From the NCBI RefSeq assembly GCF_020497125.1, contig NC_059073.1:23023225-23087224 (forward strand): a DNA stretch of 64,000 nucleotides. Direction: 5' to 3'. The notes under the pieces were generated by a model. That model saw nothing but the letters and a program-made list of their open reading frames with translations. It made no database searches and was not told the origin of the DNA. Source of the DNA: Mauremys mutica (lineage: Eukaryota; Chordata; Testudines; Geoemydidae). The position numbers were made by a program, and so were the translations under genes. Of this stretch, positions 10,979 through 21,352 are shown piece after piece (the stretch's first letter is position 1; the number at the start of each line of letters is the position of its first letter).

Positions 10979-11610
10979 CAGCTCGCCATTGCTCCATGCT
11001 GGGGCTCGTTTGCCGTGGAGGCATGGTCACCTGTAAAGATTCACTGATTGCATTCCATACCTGGCTGAGCAAACAGGAAGGGGATTTTTAAAATTCCCGG
11101 GGCATTTAAAGGGCGGGTCACCTGAGGCCAGGGAAGTAGAGTCTGACCTGATGAGCAGAGTGGCTGAACAGGCATTCTGGGATACATCCTTATACCCTGG
11201 AGGCCAATCACAGCGCTGGTGTGTGGCCACACTTGATGACCAGCGCTGCAGCACCAGCGCTGGAATCCTTATTCCCCATGCCGAGAGGGGTGTTCGGCCA
11301 GCGCTGCAGCCAGGGAGTTGCAGCGCTGGAAGTGCCTTGCAGGTGTGGCCACTTACTAATTGCAGCGCTGGTGGAGGCTTTCCAGCGCTGCAAATCGCCA
11401 GTGTAGCCATACCCTTAGACCATCCTTGACAGATGTTTGTCCAATCTGTTTTTAGAAACCTCCAGTGATGGGGATTCTACAACTTCCCTTGGAAGCCTAT
11501 ATGTATAAATATATTCTTTTTAGAAACAATATCTTTATTTACCATCTGTCACCATGGTATCATGGTATTCTCCTCTTGTTCTGTACCATGAACATTAGTG
11601 GATCTTTGTT

Positions 11611-14600
11611 ACTTAAAAGTTCACTAGCTCCTGCTGCTTGAGGCCACATAGACTATACTTAAAGTCTCACATGTAGGAGGGGGTTTAGTGGGTCAAAAAG
11701 TGAGAACATGGTGGATTGGTGGATAGATGAGTGAATCAGAGAAATGCTTGAGTGGGTTGGGAGGGAGAAGGAAGAAATTTAATGGAGGGAGGAAAAAGGG
11801 AGAGTTTAAATTATTACATATTTTTTCTGTCTCCTGGGAAATAGCTAAGCTTTGGATGGAAAAGGGACTTATCCAGATAGAACTTCCAAATCTTTTACTG
11901 TTGATCTAGAACTAATTATGATTTCAGACAAGGAATAAGCAGCAATTGGGGCCAATGCAGTCTTAAAAAACAAAGCTCCCCTTCTCATGAAAATCTTCTA
12001 CAGACAGTTTTTCATGAGGCACCCACTGAGTATTAATTAACCCATTTGCTGCCATTGGTACCAACTTGCATTTCAATGGTTGCCTGGTTTAACTTATTTC
12101 AAACACTAGTAATTGTATCTTACCTTTAAGATACTACAAAAATGATCTAGTGTTTGGAGGTAGCAAATACTAGACTAAAGTAATGCAGACTTGGGCCACA
12201 ATCCCACAATCAGGTCATTGGGGGAGGATCCTTGCATCTGCATGGAGTTCATTTGAAGTCAATGGGATTGCACATAGACACAGATCAGATTTCAGGATCT
12301 GGACTCTTCATTGTAAACCTGTGTTTTAGAACGGCTTATAACCTTCTCAAACACTTTCCCTTTGGGTTGAAATATTCTGTGGTTGGTCTCAGCCAAAGGG
12401 TGAATTTAGTGGAAAGTCTGAGTAAATCCATTCAATTGATTCAGTGCTGTCAGAATTTACATAAACAACCAAAGTAAAACAAGCACTCCTTTTCTTCTTC
12501 AAAATAATTTAAGATACTTTTTTCTCCACCAAGCGAAATCAAAAACAGTGGCGTGTCCCAAACCACCACTAAGTCTGAACTCTCCAGCTACCTCCTTGTA
12601 CAGTATCAGCCGTGTCCTCTCTGAAAGCAAAAGAAGTAGGGGTGCAAGTTACCCCTATGCAGAAAGCAAGCACCAGGCTTAGGCCCCACTTCTGTCCTGC
12701 TGAGGGCTCAAGTGGGATCTAAGTGATGAATAGGCTTTGTTCTGGCCTTCTGCAAAAAGGTGAATTTCACCCTAGGCGAACACAGGCAAATGTTTCTATT
12801 CACTGTAAGAGAACACAAAAATCCAGCTTTTACAGCTCTTGAACTCACCCTGTTGTTGTGTCATTTAAATAATAGTGACCCTCTTGTGAGAAAAAAAACA
12901 GCATCCTGCTTGAAAGAGGAGCCTCAATATACATCTCTGAATACAGTAAAAGTCATCAGTGTCTCTCTCACGTGACTTCCTCCTGGTCACCTTGAAAATC
13001 TTTCTTAATCTGGGGGAAACAAAAGCTTCTTTTTGGAGCCCTATATTACTGCTTACAAAGGAAGCAGATGTGTGAGGCTTTGTTCAGAACTTGATGCTTT
13101 GAATACTTTGCCATCATGAAAAATTTTAATCTTATGATATTTGACTCTTCCCTCACAGAGCTGGATAAACATACCCTGCTTTTGGTCAAAGGCAGCAGCC
13201 AGTAGATCAAGTAGCTGATGCTACTATGTTTGCATACTTCCTCTGACCAAAGGAAGCACATCCCGAGCATCTGAAGCCCACAGCAGTTGAGACGAGCCCC
13301 GTCCTATGTGACAGCTGCCATCTTGGCTGACACGGTGGGTATTTCTAGGGCAAAAGGCATGAGCTGTTATAGCTTGAGCTAAAGAGCCAAGACAGTCTTT
13401 GGCCCGAAACTGTCTTCTGTCCTCTGCAGATCAGATGCAGAGGGGGACCTATAACATACTCAGTGGGTTACACTTATTCACATGATATTCTTTAGGACAA
13501 ATGCAGCTACTCTTAGTCAAATAAGACTTTGCTCCAATGTAGAGGGCCAGAAAAAGGCCTGGAGCTTGAGTCGTGTGTAGGCATCTGCCTTGGGGGTGAA
13601 TTTCACCCAGAGCATAGTGCCTTACTCTGTGAGTAGTCCCAAATGAAAGTCTATTGATGGGACTTCTCATGGAGTACAACACTATTCTGCATGAGTAAGG
13701 GTGATAGAATTTACCGCTTTATGAATAAACCGTGAGCAACACAAGTACTCTTGACCCTGGAGAAGGAAGGCTTCATGGTTAAAATGGCCCTTCTAGCTTG
13801 TATTTCTATTTTGAAGCCACTCCAATGATTCAACCTCCCCCACCTACCTAACACGTACTTATAGAAAGGCTGGCCACTGAAAGAGGGTTAGTCTTTAAGG
13901 TGCCACAAGTACTCCTGTTCTTTTTTTGAAGCTTGTTTGTGCATTCCTAAAACATCAGCTGTGCCTGATTTTAGAAGCTACCATGGCATTGCATCGTGCA
14001 TCCATTCTTTTGGCAGCCTCCCTCTACAGCCTTGTGTTCAATGTGTCACTGTCTCACTCCCTCCTACAGGCTGCAGTGTTGGGTGTTTTTGTAGGATTCC
14101 TTCCAGTCACATAGAGCAGAGCTGGTCGTTTCCAAGCATAAGTCTAAAGGGAGACATAGCTGTGAGAGACAATTGTATTCAGTGAGCTGAGTGAAAAGTT
14201 TCATACATAAAAGGGAATTGGCCGATTAGGACATTACTGATGGCTTTGTAGTTGAAAACAAAATCTTTCTATCTCAAAATCTTTGTGTTTTTCCCACTGC
14301 AGTTTAGCATTAGCATAAGAAAGTTTTCTCTGGGAAAAAGGGCTTGAACACTCATAAGGGCCTGATCCAATGGCCACTGAATTCCCCTGTAGTCTTTCCA
14401 TTGACTTCAACAAGCTTTGGGTCAGGTCAGTTATGAAATGAATAAATAATCAAGTGTCATGTCCTATGTTGCCTTATCCCTGCTCCTGCAATGGACAGAT
14501 TTCAGGTTCCTTGGGATAAAAAACAAACAAACCAAAACATGGATCCAAGGACCAGGGTACCACGGATCAAAAATGTGGTGCTTTACCCTGAGGTTAGGCC

Positions 14601-15283
14601 CAAAACGTATAAGCAGAGGATTTATGAGACTATGCTGTTAAGTGGACTGAAAGCAAAGTAGTAACTTCAGTAAACAAAATAACCAGGAGAAAAGATTTAC
14701 ACACCCATATTTTATATATCTAATTTACAATATAGCCTCCTCAAACCCATTTATATGACTCTATAAAACTTTTACTACAAGCCTGAACTACAACCAACAA
14801 CGGAAGGGGAATATTTAAAATAATTCTGGGATTGTAAATAGCAAGAGAATCCTGCTTCTGCCTGTGAGAGAACTAAAATCCCAGAGCACACTTCCTGATT
14901 CTCAGCAGGCTGGATGCTCAGTACTTTCTGAAAAACAGGCCCCCCTAAGCTGTCTCAATTCGGGCAACCAACATCACCAGTCACATTTAAAAAGCTCTGT
15001 ACTATTAAAATAGCGAGTTATTGCAAACAAGAGCAGCATTTATTCATTGTATTTATGTAACGTGAATGATCTGAGCTAGTGCTGACTTAGTGTGCTATGT
15101 AACGATGAAGCAAACTCAGAAGACTACTCTTGATATGAGTTTGGAAATCCATTTCATCCAATAATTTATTGACTGATTAATCTGCCATACAAAAGAGGAA
15201 GTTGTGGACAGACGCGGTGCCATTTACAGAGCTGTCACAAAAGCAGCAAGAAAGGATGCATTGGTTGTTGAAGAAGAATTATA
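11611..15283. other. No recognised gene; dispersed palindromic traces
   Basis: Ordinary AT-rich DNA. It contains palindromes GGTGAATTTCACC at 12,759-12,771 and 13,595-13,607 and a module at about 14,358-14,425 (GGGCCTGATCCAATGG, TCCATTGACTTCAACAAGC). Short frames, including a leucine-rich one at 13,926-14,114, have no family signature. Confidence 0.45.
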
Positions 15284-17190
15284 GTAGAAGTTTCAGAGTA
15301 GCCGTCGAGTTAGTCTGTATCCACAAAAAGAACAGAAGCACTTGTGGCACCTTAGAGTCTAACACATTTATTTGAGCATAAGCTTTTGTGGGCTACAGCC
15401 CACTTCATCAGATGCATGCAGTGGAAAATATAGTAGGAAGATATATATACACACACAGAGAATATGAAACAATGGGTGTTACCATACACAGTCTACGGAG
15501 AGTGATCAGTTAAGGTGAGCTATTACCAGCAGGAGAGAACAAAACTTTTTGTAGTGGTAATCAAAATGGTCCATTTGCAGCAATTGACAAGAAGTTATGA
15601 GGAACAGTCAGGGGAGGAGGAATAAACATTGGGAAATAGTTTTACTTTGTGTAATGACCCATCCACTCTCAGTCTTTATTCAAGCCTAATTTAATGGTGT
15701 CTAGTTTGCAAATTAATTCCAATTCAGCAGTCTCTCGTTGGAGTCTGTTTTTGAAGTTTTTTTGTTGTAATATTGCGACTTTTAGGTCTGTAATTGAGTG
15801 ACCAGGGAGATTGAAATGTTCTCCAACTGCTTTTTGAATGTTATAATTCTTGATGTCTGATTTCTGTCCATTTATTCTTTTACATAGAGACTGTCCGGTT
15901 TGGCCAATGTACATGGCAGAGGGGCATTGCTGGCACATGATGGCATATATCACGTTGGTAGATGTGCAGGTGAACGAGCCCCTGATGGTGTGGCTGATGT
16001 GATTAGGTCCTATGATAGTGTCTCCTGAATAGATATGTGGACAGAGTTGGCAACGGGCTTTGTTGCAAGGATCGGTTCCTGGGTTAGTGTTTTTGTTGTG
16101 TGGTCTGTGGTTGCTGGTGAGTATTTGCTTCAGGTTGGGGGACTGTCTGTAAGCAAGGACTGGCCTGTCTCCCAAGATCTGTGAGAGTGATGGATCGTCC
16201 TTCAGGATAGGTTGTAGATCCTTGATGATGCACTGGAGAGGTTTTAGTTGGGGGCTGAAGGTGACGGCTAGTGGCGTTCTGTTACTTTCTTTGTTGGGCC
16301 TGTCCTGTAGTAGGTGACTTCTGAGTACTCTTCTGGCTCTGTCAATCTGTTCAGCAGGTGGGTATTGTAGTTGTAAGAACGCTTGATAGAGATCTTGTAG
16401 GTGTTTGTCTCTGTCTGAGGGGTTTGAGCAAATGTGATTGTATCATAGAGCTTGGCTGTAGACAATGGATCGTGTGGTGTGGTCTGGATGAAAGCTGGAG
16501 GCATGTAGGTAAGTATAGCGGTCAGTAGGTTTCCGGTATAGGATGGTGTTTATGTGACCATTGCTTATTAGCACTGTAGTGTCCAGGAAGTGGATCTCTT
16601 GTGTGGACTGGTCCAGGCTGAGGTTGATGATGGGGTGGAAATTGTTGAAATCATGGTGGAATTCCTCAAGGGCTTCTTTTCCATGGGTCCATTTGATGAA
16701 GATGTCATCAGTGTAGCACAAGTAGAGCAGGGGCGTTAGGGGACGAGAGCTGAGGAAGCGTTGTTCTAAGTCAGCCATAAAAATGTTGGCATACTGTGGG
16801 GCCATGCGGGTATCCATAGCAGTGCCGCTGATTTGAAGGTACACATTGTCCCCAAATGTGAAATAGTTATGGGTGAGGACAAAGTCACAAAGTTCTGCCA
16901 CCAGGTTTGCCGTGACATTATCGGGGATACTGTTCCTGATGGCTTGTAGTCCAGCTTTGTGTGGAATGTTGGTGTAGAGGGCTTCTACATCCATAGTGGC
17001 TAGGATGGTGTTTTTAGGAAGATTACCAATGGATTGTAGTTTCCTCAGGAAGTCAGTGGTGTCTCAAAGATAGTTAGGAGTGCTGATAGCGTAGGGCCTG
17101 AGGAGGGAGTCTACATAGCCAGACAATGACTTATTTGCCTTGCAGAATGGACTTTTATTGATGTAATACTCTCATAAGACACAAGACAGA
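15284..17190 (-). mobile_element. Penelope-like retroelement, 5'-truncated, frameshifted
   Basis: On the minus strand, a reverse transcriptase portion (about 17,180-16,443) carries DVEALYTNIPHK, GTAMDTRMAPQYAN and the catalytic-box-like YTDDIFI. A GIY-YIG endonuclease portion (16,175-15,669) carries VIYAIMCQQCPSAMYIGQTG and HFNLPGHS. The RT plus GIY-YIG order is diagnostic of Penelope-like elements. The linker (16,504-16,268) is in another frame than both, so at least two frameshifts are present, and stops occur upstream of 16,994. The 3' region (about 15,668-15,284) ends with the sequence also seen at the ends of the small copy at 49,093-49,891. A defective copy. Confidence 0.9.
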
Positions 17191-17254
17191 TATTTCAGTC
17201 AAACAAACATGAACAGTGTCTCACTTGAGAAGTCAACGATAAGAGTGGAGAAAG

Positions 17255-17644
17255 TGTTGTAACTGTGTCGGATGTTAGAGAAACAAGGTGGGTGCGGTCC
17301 AATCTTTTATTGGACCAACCTCTGTTGGTGAGAGAGACAAGTTTTTGAGCTACACAGAGCTCTTCTTTAGATCTGGGAAAGGTCATGAGAGAGTGACAGC
17401 TAAATAAACAGACAGTTTAGCATAAGTAGTTAGCACATATTCTAAAGACCTTTTCACTTTCAATGGTCCCTTAGAATGTGTGCTAACTACTTATGCTAAA
17501 CAATCTGTTTGATCTTAGCTGTGACACTGTTAGTGCCTTTCCCAGACTTGAAGAACAGCTCTGTGTAGCTTCAAGGCTTGTCTTTCTCACCAACAGAAAT
17601 TGGTCCAATTAAAGATATTACCTCCCTCACCTTGTTTCTTTAAT
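17255..17644. mobile_element. Fold-back element, probably Penelope-type ends, 11-bp duplication
   Basis: The left arm (CAAGGTGGGTGCGG, TTTTATTGGACCAAC, GAGCTACACAGAGCTCTTC) is repeated in reverse complement on the right (CAGCTCTGTGTAGCTTC, TTGGTCCAATTAAAG, CTCACCTTGTTTC). The arms together cover most of the element. AGTGGAGAAAG flanks it on both sides (17,244-17,254 and 17,645-17,655). Assignment to Penelope-like terminal sequence is inferred from the style of the ends and the inverted arrangement. No coding capacity. Confidence 0.8.
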
Positions 17645-18239
17645 AGTGGAGAAAGACACACAGGGGCTGTCATGTGGAGTAGTAGTCACTGTTGTAGGAA
17701 CAATTGCCTGGATATATAGAGAAAAAGAACTAAAATTTCTTGTACTAGGATATAGTCTGAAATGTCTTTAGAAACCAACTGAAATTACCTTTCTATGGAT
17801 CCGACAGATAAGAACACCATCCATGAATGTTTTCATCAGTTATCTTAAAGAACACCTACCTCCCCATCAGCATTATTCTTGGCCCAGACTTTTACAGACA
17901 AAAATGAGTTGCATTGAGTTTACATAAGTGCCTTTTTTATTTCTAAAACTCCAGGTTGAAGTTGCAGCTGCATTAGCAGCAGTATTGACTGGTTTACTGA
18001 GGACAAGAAGTTCCAGAGAAGCATATGGTCTGTGAAGAGCTGGGGAAATGGAGGCAATCAGAATTCCTGCACGCGTTCTTTCTATGGCACAGCTACTTCT
18101 CAACTGCACAACGCTCCCACAGTTTAAGGGTAAGATCCAACTCATAATCTAGACTAGAGCATGGGTCAGGTTGGCCCAGGTCATCTTGGTTCAGTGACCT
18201 GCTACTTCTCCCTGCCCAAGTTTTCAAAATGGTCTCAAA

Positions 18240-18332
18240 TTTGTGGGCCAAACTTTTGACACTTGGGCCCATATTTTCAAAACTTGATGCCCAAAATCAA
18301 AGGTTACCTTTGAAAATTTGCGCCTGACTCTC
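18240..18332. repeat. Imperfect palindromic module
   Basis: GGGCCCATATTTTCAAAAC is mirrored imperfectly by CTTTGAAAATTTGCGCC, with a foldable centre. Related in design to the other short palindromes in the window. Confidence 0.4.
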
Positions 18333-18708
18333 TTGCCTTTTTGGTCGCAAAGATAACTTTCTAAATATGAGCCTACAGTAAACCAATCCAGTGATGTGTG
18401 CCTGAGTCGACAGACAGCTTGAAACAAGAGCTCTCAGAGACCTGACCTGCTCCCTTTCATCTCAATGGGCCAATGGATCTGGAATCTAATGCTGACCATT
18501 TAAATGCTAGCATTGATAATTATTTCACTCCTGAGAAAAGCACACTGTGAAGAAGAGGGATAATCACAAAGCTCTAAATAATCTACTGTGAATGGCATCT
18601 CATTTTAGTACCATAAGTGGGTGGAGTTTGGGAGAATACTACCATTGGGATTTTTTTGTTTGCTTGTTTTAAATCTGACCTCTAGGCTAGCAAGATTAGA
18701 TAAGCTGT

Positions 18709-19280
18709 GTGATGGGATCCCCGGGATTCGGTATAGGACTGTGGGACAGCTGTTACTCCCTAACTCTCCAGCCTGGGCTGTCTCACAATGCTTTGCTAGT
18801 GACAAGCAGCAAACCCCTCCAGGCGCTGTGATCACTCAGCACAACCGCATGTGGAGCCCCAAACCCAGCTAGATGCATGAATGCTCCCAGAACCACTCAT
18901 GAATCGCATAGAGAAAGGCACCAGCCAACCCTCTCCCGCCACCCCCCCCAGCTCCCAGCCTTGTACCTCAGGAATATACCATCTTGCACTGCTCAAGATG
19001 GGCAGTTGGTTCACCACTTCATCAGTGGAAAGTGGATATACACCAGCCTTTGCAAACCTGAGCAGATTTACCACACACTTCAGTCGAACTCACTGGTAAA
19101 GATAAACAGTTAAACAAATGTATTGACTACAAAAGATAGATTTTAAGTGTTTATAAGTGATAAGCAAAGAGTCAGAGTTAGTTACCAAAAGAAAATAAAA
19201 CATAAGCACACAGTCTAAACTCTCCCCCCTAATATCTGGGCGCCTCCCAAACCCACAGCATATTTTTGTGACAACCATAC
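18709..19280 (-). repeat. LTR-like interspersed repeat, unclassified
   Basis: A change in composition and a sharp GC-rich start (GTGATGGGATCCCCGGG) suggest an inserted repeat. Read on minus, it passes through an A/T-rich stretch with TTTATTTTC-type signals to a GC-rich end, as an LTR would. No paired copy, primer site or coding part was found, so the class is a guess. Confidence 0.35.
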
Positions 19281-19469
19281 AGCACAATGCTCATAACTTC
19301 ATATGCATTAATGGTATACATGTAGCAAGGTCTCAGTTGGCCGCCGAGCCACCGGAGGGCGGTGGGGAGCTACTGCCTTGCCGAAAGGCCTTGGTCACAC
19401 CTCTCCGTCGATGGGGAATTAGCAGATGGAGGTGTGCAGTCGCAGTTGGCGCGACATAGGAGTACCAGC

Positions 19470-19745
19470 CAGAGTCTGTGGCATGCCCCTCAGGCTGGGG
19501 AATTGCGCCTCTCAGGCAGGGGAGCGCCGGCAAGAGTCCATGACACACCCCTCAGGCAGGGGACTCCTGGAAAGAGTCCGTGGCATGCTCCTCCGGCAGC
19601 AGAGTATCGGCAAGAGTCCGTGATGCATGCCCCAGGCAGGGGACTGCTGGCAAGAGTCCGTGGCATGCTCCTCTGGCAGAGAAGCACCAGCAAGAGTCCA
19701 TGGCGTGCCCCTCAGGCAGGAGAGTGCTGGCAAGAGTCCTTACCA
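19470..19745. repeat. 40-bp minisatellite, about six copies
   Basis: The core AAGAGTCC recurs at 19,532, 19,572, 19,612, 19,652, 19,692 and 19,732, an exact 40-bp period, with an irregular earlier unit at about 19,470. Each unit carries a variant of TGGCATGCCCCTCAGGCAG. The array produces repetitive frames on both strands that I do not regard as genes. Confidence 0.93.
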
Positions 19746-19951
19746 CTTTTTCTGGTTTCTGCCACCCCAAGGCAGGGTAGCAGGGGTAGGGGAACACAGC
19801 CCCTCCCCCCGCGACTCTACTGCGTTCCAGCCCAGGGCCCTGATAGTGTTGGGGGGAGAGGGTCTCGCCACTGGGTCAGCGGGGATCCGTCCACAACATG
19901 CTGATCAAACACTAACTCACCGCAGTGGCCAGTTCCGCCCCAGGCTACTTC

Positions 19952-20191
19952 CTACCCGGTCTCTCGAGTGGGTCCCTCTTGTTCCTCCAACTCGTCAGGA
20001 TATTCAGCCACCAGTAGCCCTGGTAGCTCCAGTTCACCCTCAGTGTCGGGCTCACTCGGGCTTGGGTCGCTGCCCAGCTCTTCCAGTTCCTCAGGGTATT
20101 CTGCTGCCAGCAGTCCTGGTAGCCCAAGTCCTTCCTCTGGGCCAGGTTTCCCTTGGTCCAGGGTGTCCCCTGGTTCGGCAGCAGGGTCCAC
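19952..20191 (-). other. GC-rich acidic frame with internal repeat, unknown
   Basis: A 79-residue frame starting MDPAAEPGDTL and containing two similar units, LPGLLAAEYPEELEELG and LPGLLVAEYPDELEEQ. A 15-base word inside it (20,084-20,098) recurs in the GC-rich frame at 61,572-62,012. It may be a piece of a retroelement first frame. I do not recognise the family. Confidence 0.35.
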
Positions 20192-20297
20192 AGGGAGAAG
20201 CCAACAGCCTGTGTCTGTCTCCTTCCCTGGTCATCCTCTCACTGGGCTAAGGGACCTGCCTTTTGTATTTCCTGTTCCACCCCTCCCCTTCCGGGTA

Positions 20298-20417
20298 GAG
20301 TGACCAGATGTCCCAATTTTATAGGGACAGTCCCGATTTTTGGGTCTTTTTCTTATATAGCCTCCTATTACCCCCTGTCCCCTGTCCTGATTTTTCATAC
20401 TTGCTGTCTGGTCACCC
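20298..20417 (+). mobile_element. TA-flanked short DNA element (120 bp)
   Basis: It starts GAGTGACCAGATGTCCC and ends GTCTGGTCACCC, inverted ends of about 11 bp, with TA on both sides (20,296-20,297 and 20,418-20,419). TA flanks suggest a Tc1/mariner-type MITE. A second copy lies at 58,731-58,843 in the opposite orientation. Confidence 0.8.
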
Positions 20418-20756
20418 TATTTCAGGGGGGTGGAGTAAGCTTAGCCTGCATCTGCCCACTCCGGCTGAGGCAGTGGTTCCTTACCCTCTGGTTTGGAGGG
20501 AGGCTCCTTATAATACATATTTAGATCGAACAGTGACTTTCAGCAGATCATAACCTTTCCCCTGATACCTCACATGGCCTGCTTTATAAGCAATATCACA
20601 ATTATACATCAATGAGTAATATTGGGGTTACAGGATGCTCCCCCAAGGTATAGAATGTCACAAGCTGCTACTGGTTTGAATGGCAGAATATTGAGAACCA
20701 TGGATTGAAGGCGCTATATAAGCAGGGGTATTTCTCAAGCACCAGTGACAGGGAAC

Positions 20757-20905
20757 CAGCGGTTCTCAAACTGTGGGTCGGGGCCTCAAAGTGGGTGACA
20801 ACACTATTTTAATGGGGTTGCCAGGGCTGTCTTAGACTTGCTGGGGCCCAGGGGGCCAGGGCCAAAGCCCAAGCCCCATCGCCTGGGGCAGAAGCCTGAG
20901 CCTAA
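20757..20905 (+). mobile_element. hAT-like short element fragment
   Basis: It begins CAGCGGTTCTCAAACTGTGG, a start typical of non-autonomous hAT elements (CAGnG end), then a GC-rich interior (GGGGCCCAGGGGGCCAGG). No right end was identified; probably truncated. Confidence 0.5.
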
Positions 20906-21254
20906 TTACAAGTGGAGTGTAGTTGAAAGGGACTGAGACTGACTCTATGCATATGCTACTGCTACACTGCAACAGAGGTTTGATTCAGCACCTAGCAGCA
21001 TACCCATGTTACTTTTGATCAAGTTAGCTTGCTAAAAATAGCCGTGAAACCACGGCAGCATAGGTGTCAACATGCGCCAGCTCCCCAGTTCAAGCCCATC
21101 TAGGATGCTAAGTATGTACTTGGGCAGGTAGGCCATGCCACCATGGCTTCACTACTACTTTTAGTGAGCTAACTCGACCAAAGCTAGCTCAGGTATGTCT
21201 GCATGTGCTGCGATCTCACCTGCCAGTTGCAGCACAGACTTACCAGAGAGTGCA

Positions 21255-21352
21255 CTTCACAGATATCATCTAATGAATCCTCACAACACTTAGTGAGCTA
21301 GCTAATTATCATCATCCCTATTTTACAGATGGGAAAACTGAATCACAATGGC
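21255..21352 (+). mobile_element. MIR-like ancient SINE fragment
   Basis: The order AATCCTCACAACACTTAG, then ATCCCTATTTTACAGATGGG and AAAACTGAATCACAATGG follows the 3' half of MIR/CORE-SINEs. An old, truncated copy. Confidence 0.65.

Larger units (their letters stand above)
7332..11414 (+). mobile_element. PIF/Harbinger DNA transposon, nearly complete (4,083 bp)
   Basis: Ends are GGCTATGGCTACACT on the left and AGTGTAGCCATACCC on the right, inverted repeats of about 15 bp with one mismatch. They are flanked by TTA on both sides (7329-7331 and 11,415-11,417), the TWA-type 3-bp duplication of PIF/Harbinger elements. Inside are two convergent genes: a DDE transposase on plus and a Myb/SANT-like gene on minus. 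The 8-mer CAGCGCTG occurs four times in the left 142 bp and seven times in the right 200 bp, suggesting subterminal protein-binding sites. Both genes have a poly(A) signal near the middle. One nonsense codon in the transposase and a frame problem at the partner's start suggest a recently dead copy that may still be movable in trans. Confidence 0.93.
7258..11610 (-). mobile_element. CR1 LINE 3' end, split by the Harbinger insertion
   Basis: The left part (7258-7331, TAGAATCACAG, then GGAAGGGACCTTGAGAAGTC) and the right part (11,415 to about 11,610, GACCATCCTTGACAGATG, then CCTCCAGTGATGGGGATTC) are consecutive pieces of a CR1 3' region on the minus strand. Joining them at a single TTA restores a continuous CR1-like reading, so the LINE was there before the DNA transposon. 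No LINE coding sequence is retained. Confidence 0.8.

Noticed and set aside
13926..14114. Hydrophobic frame that could suggest a signal peptide or membrane protein
   Set aside because: Short, leucine-rich by composition, with no homologous motif and no splice context that I could support.
19362..20250. Large plus-strand frames (180 and 207 residues) over the minisatellite and the GC-rich block
   Set aside because: They arise from the 40-bp array and high GC content, with no domain. The repeats explain them.
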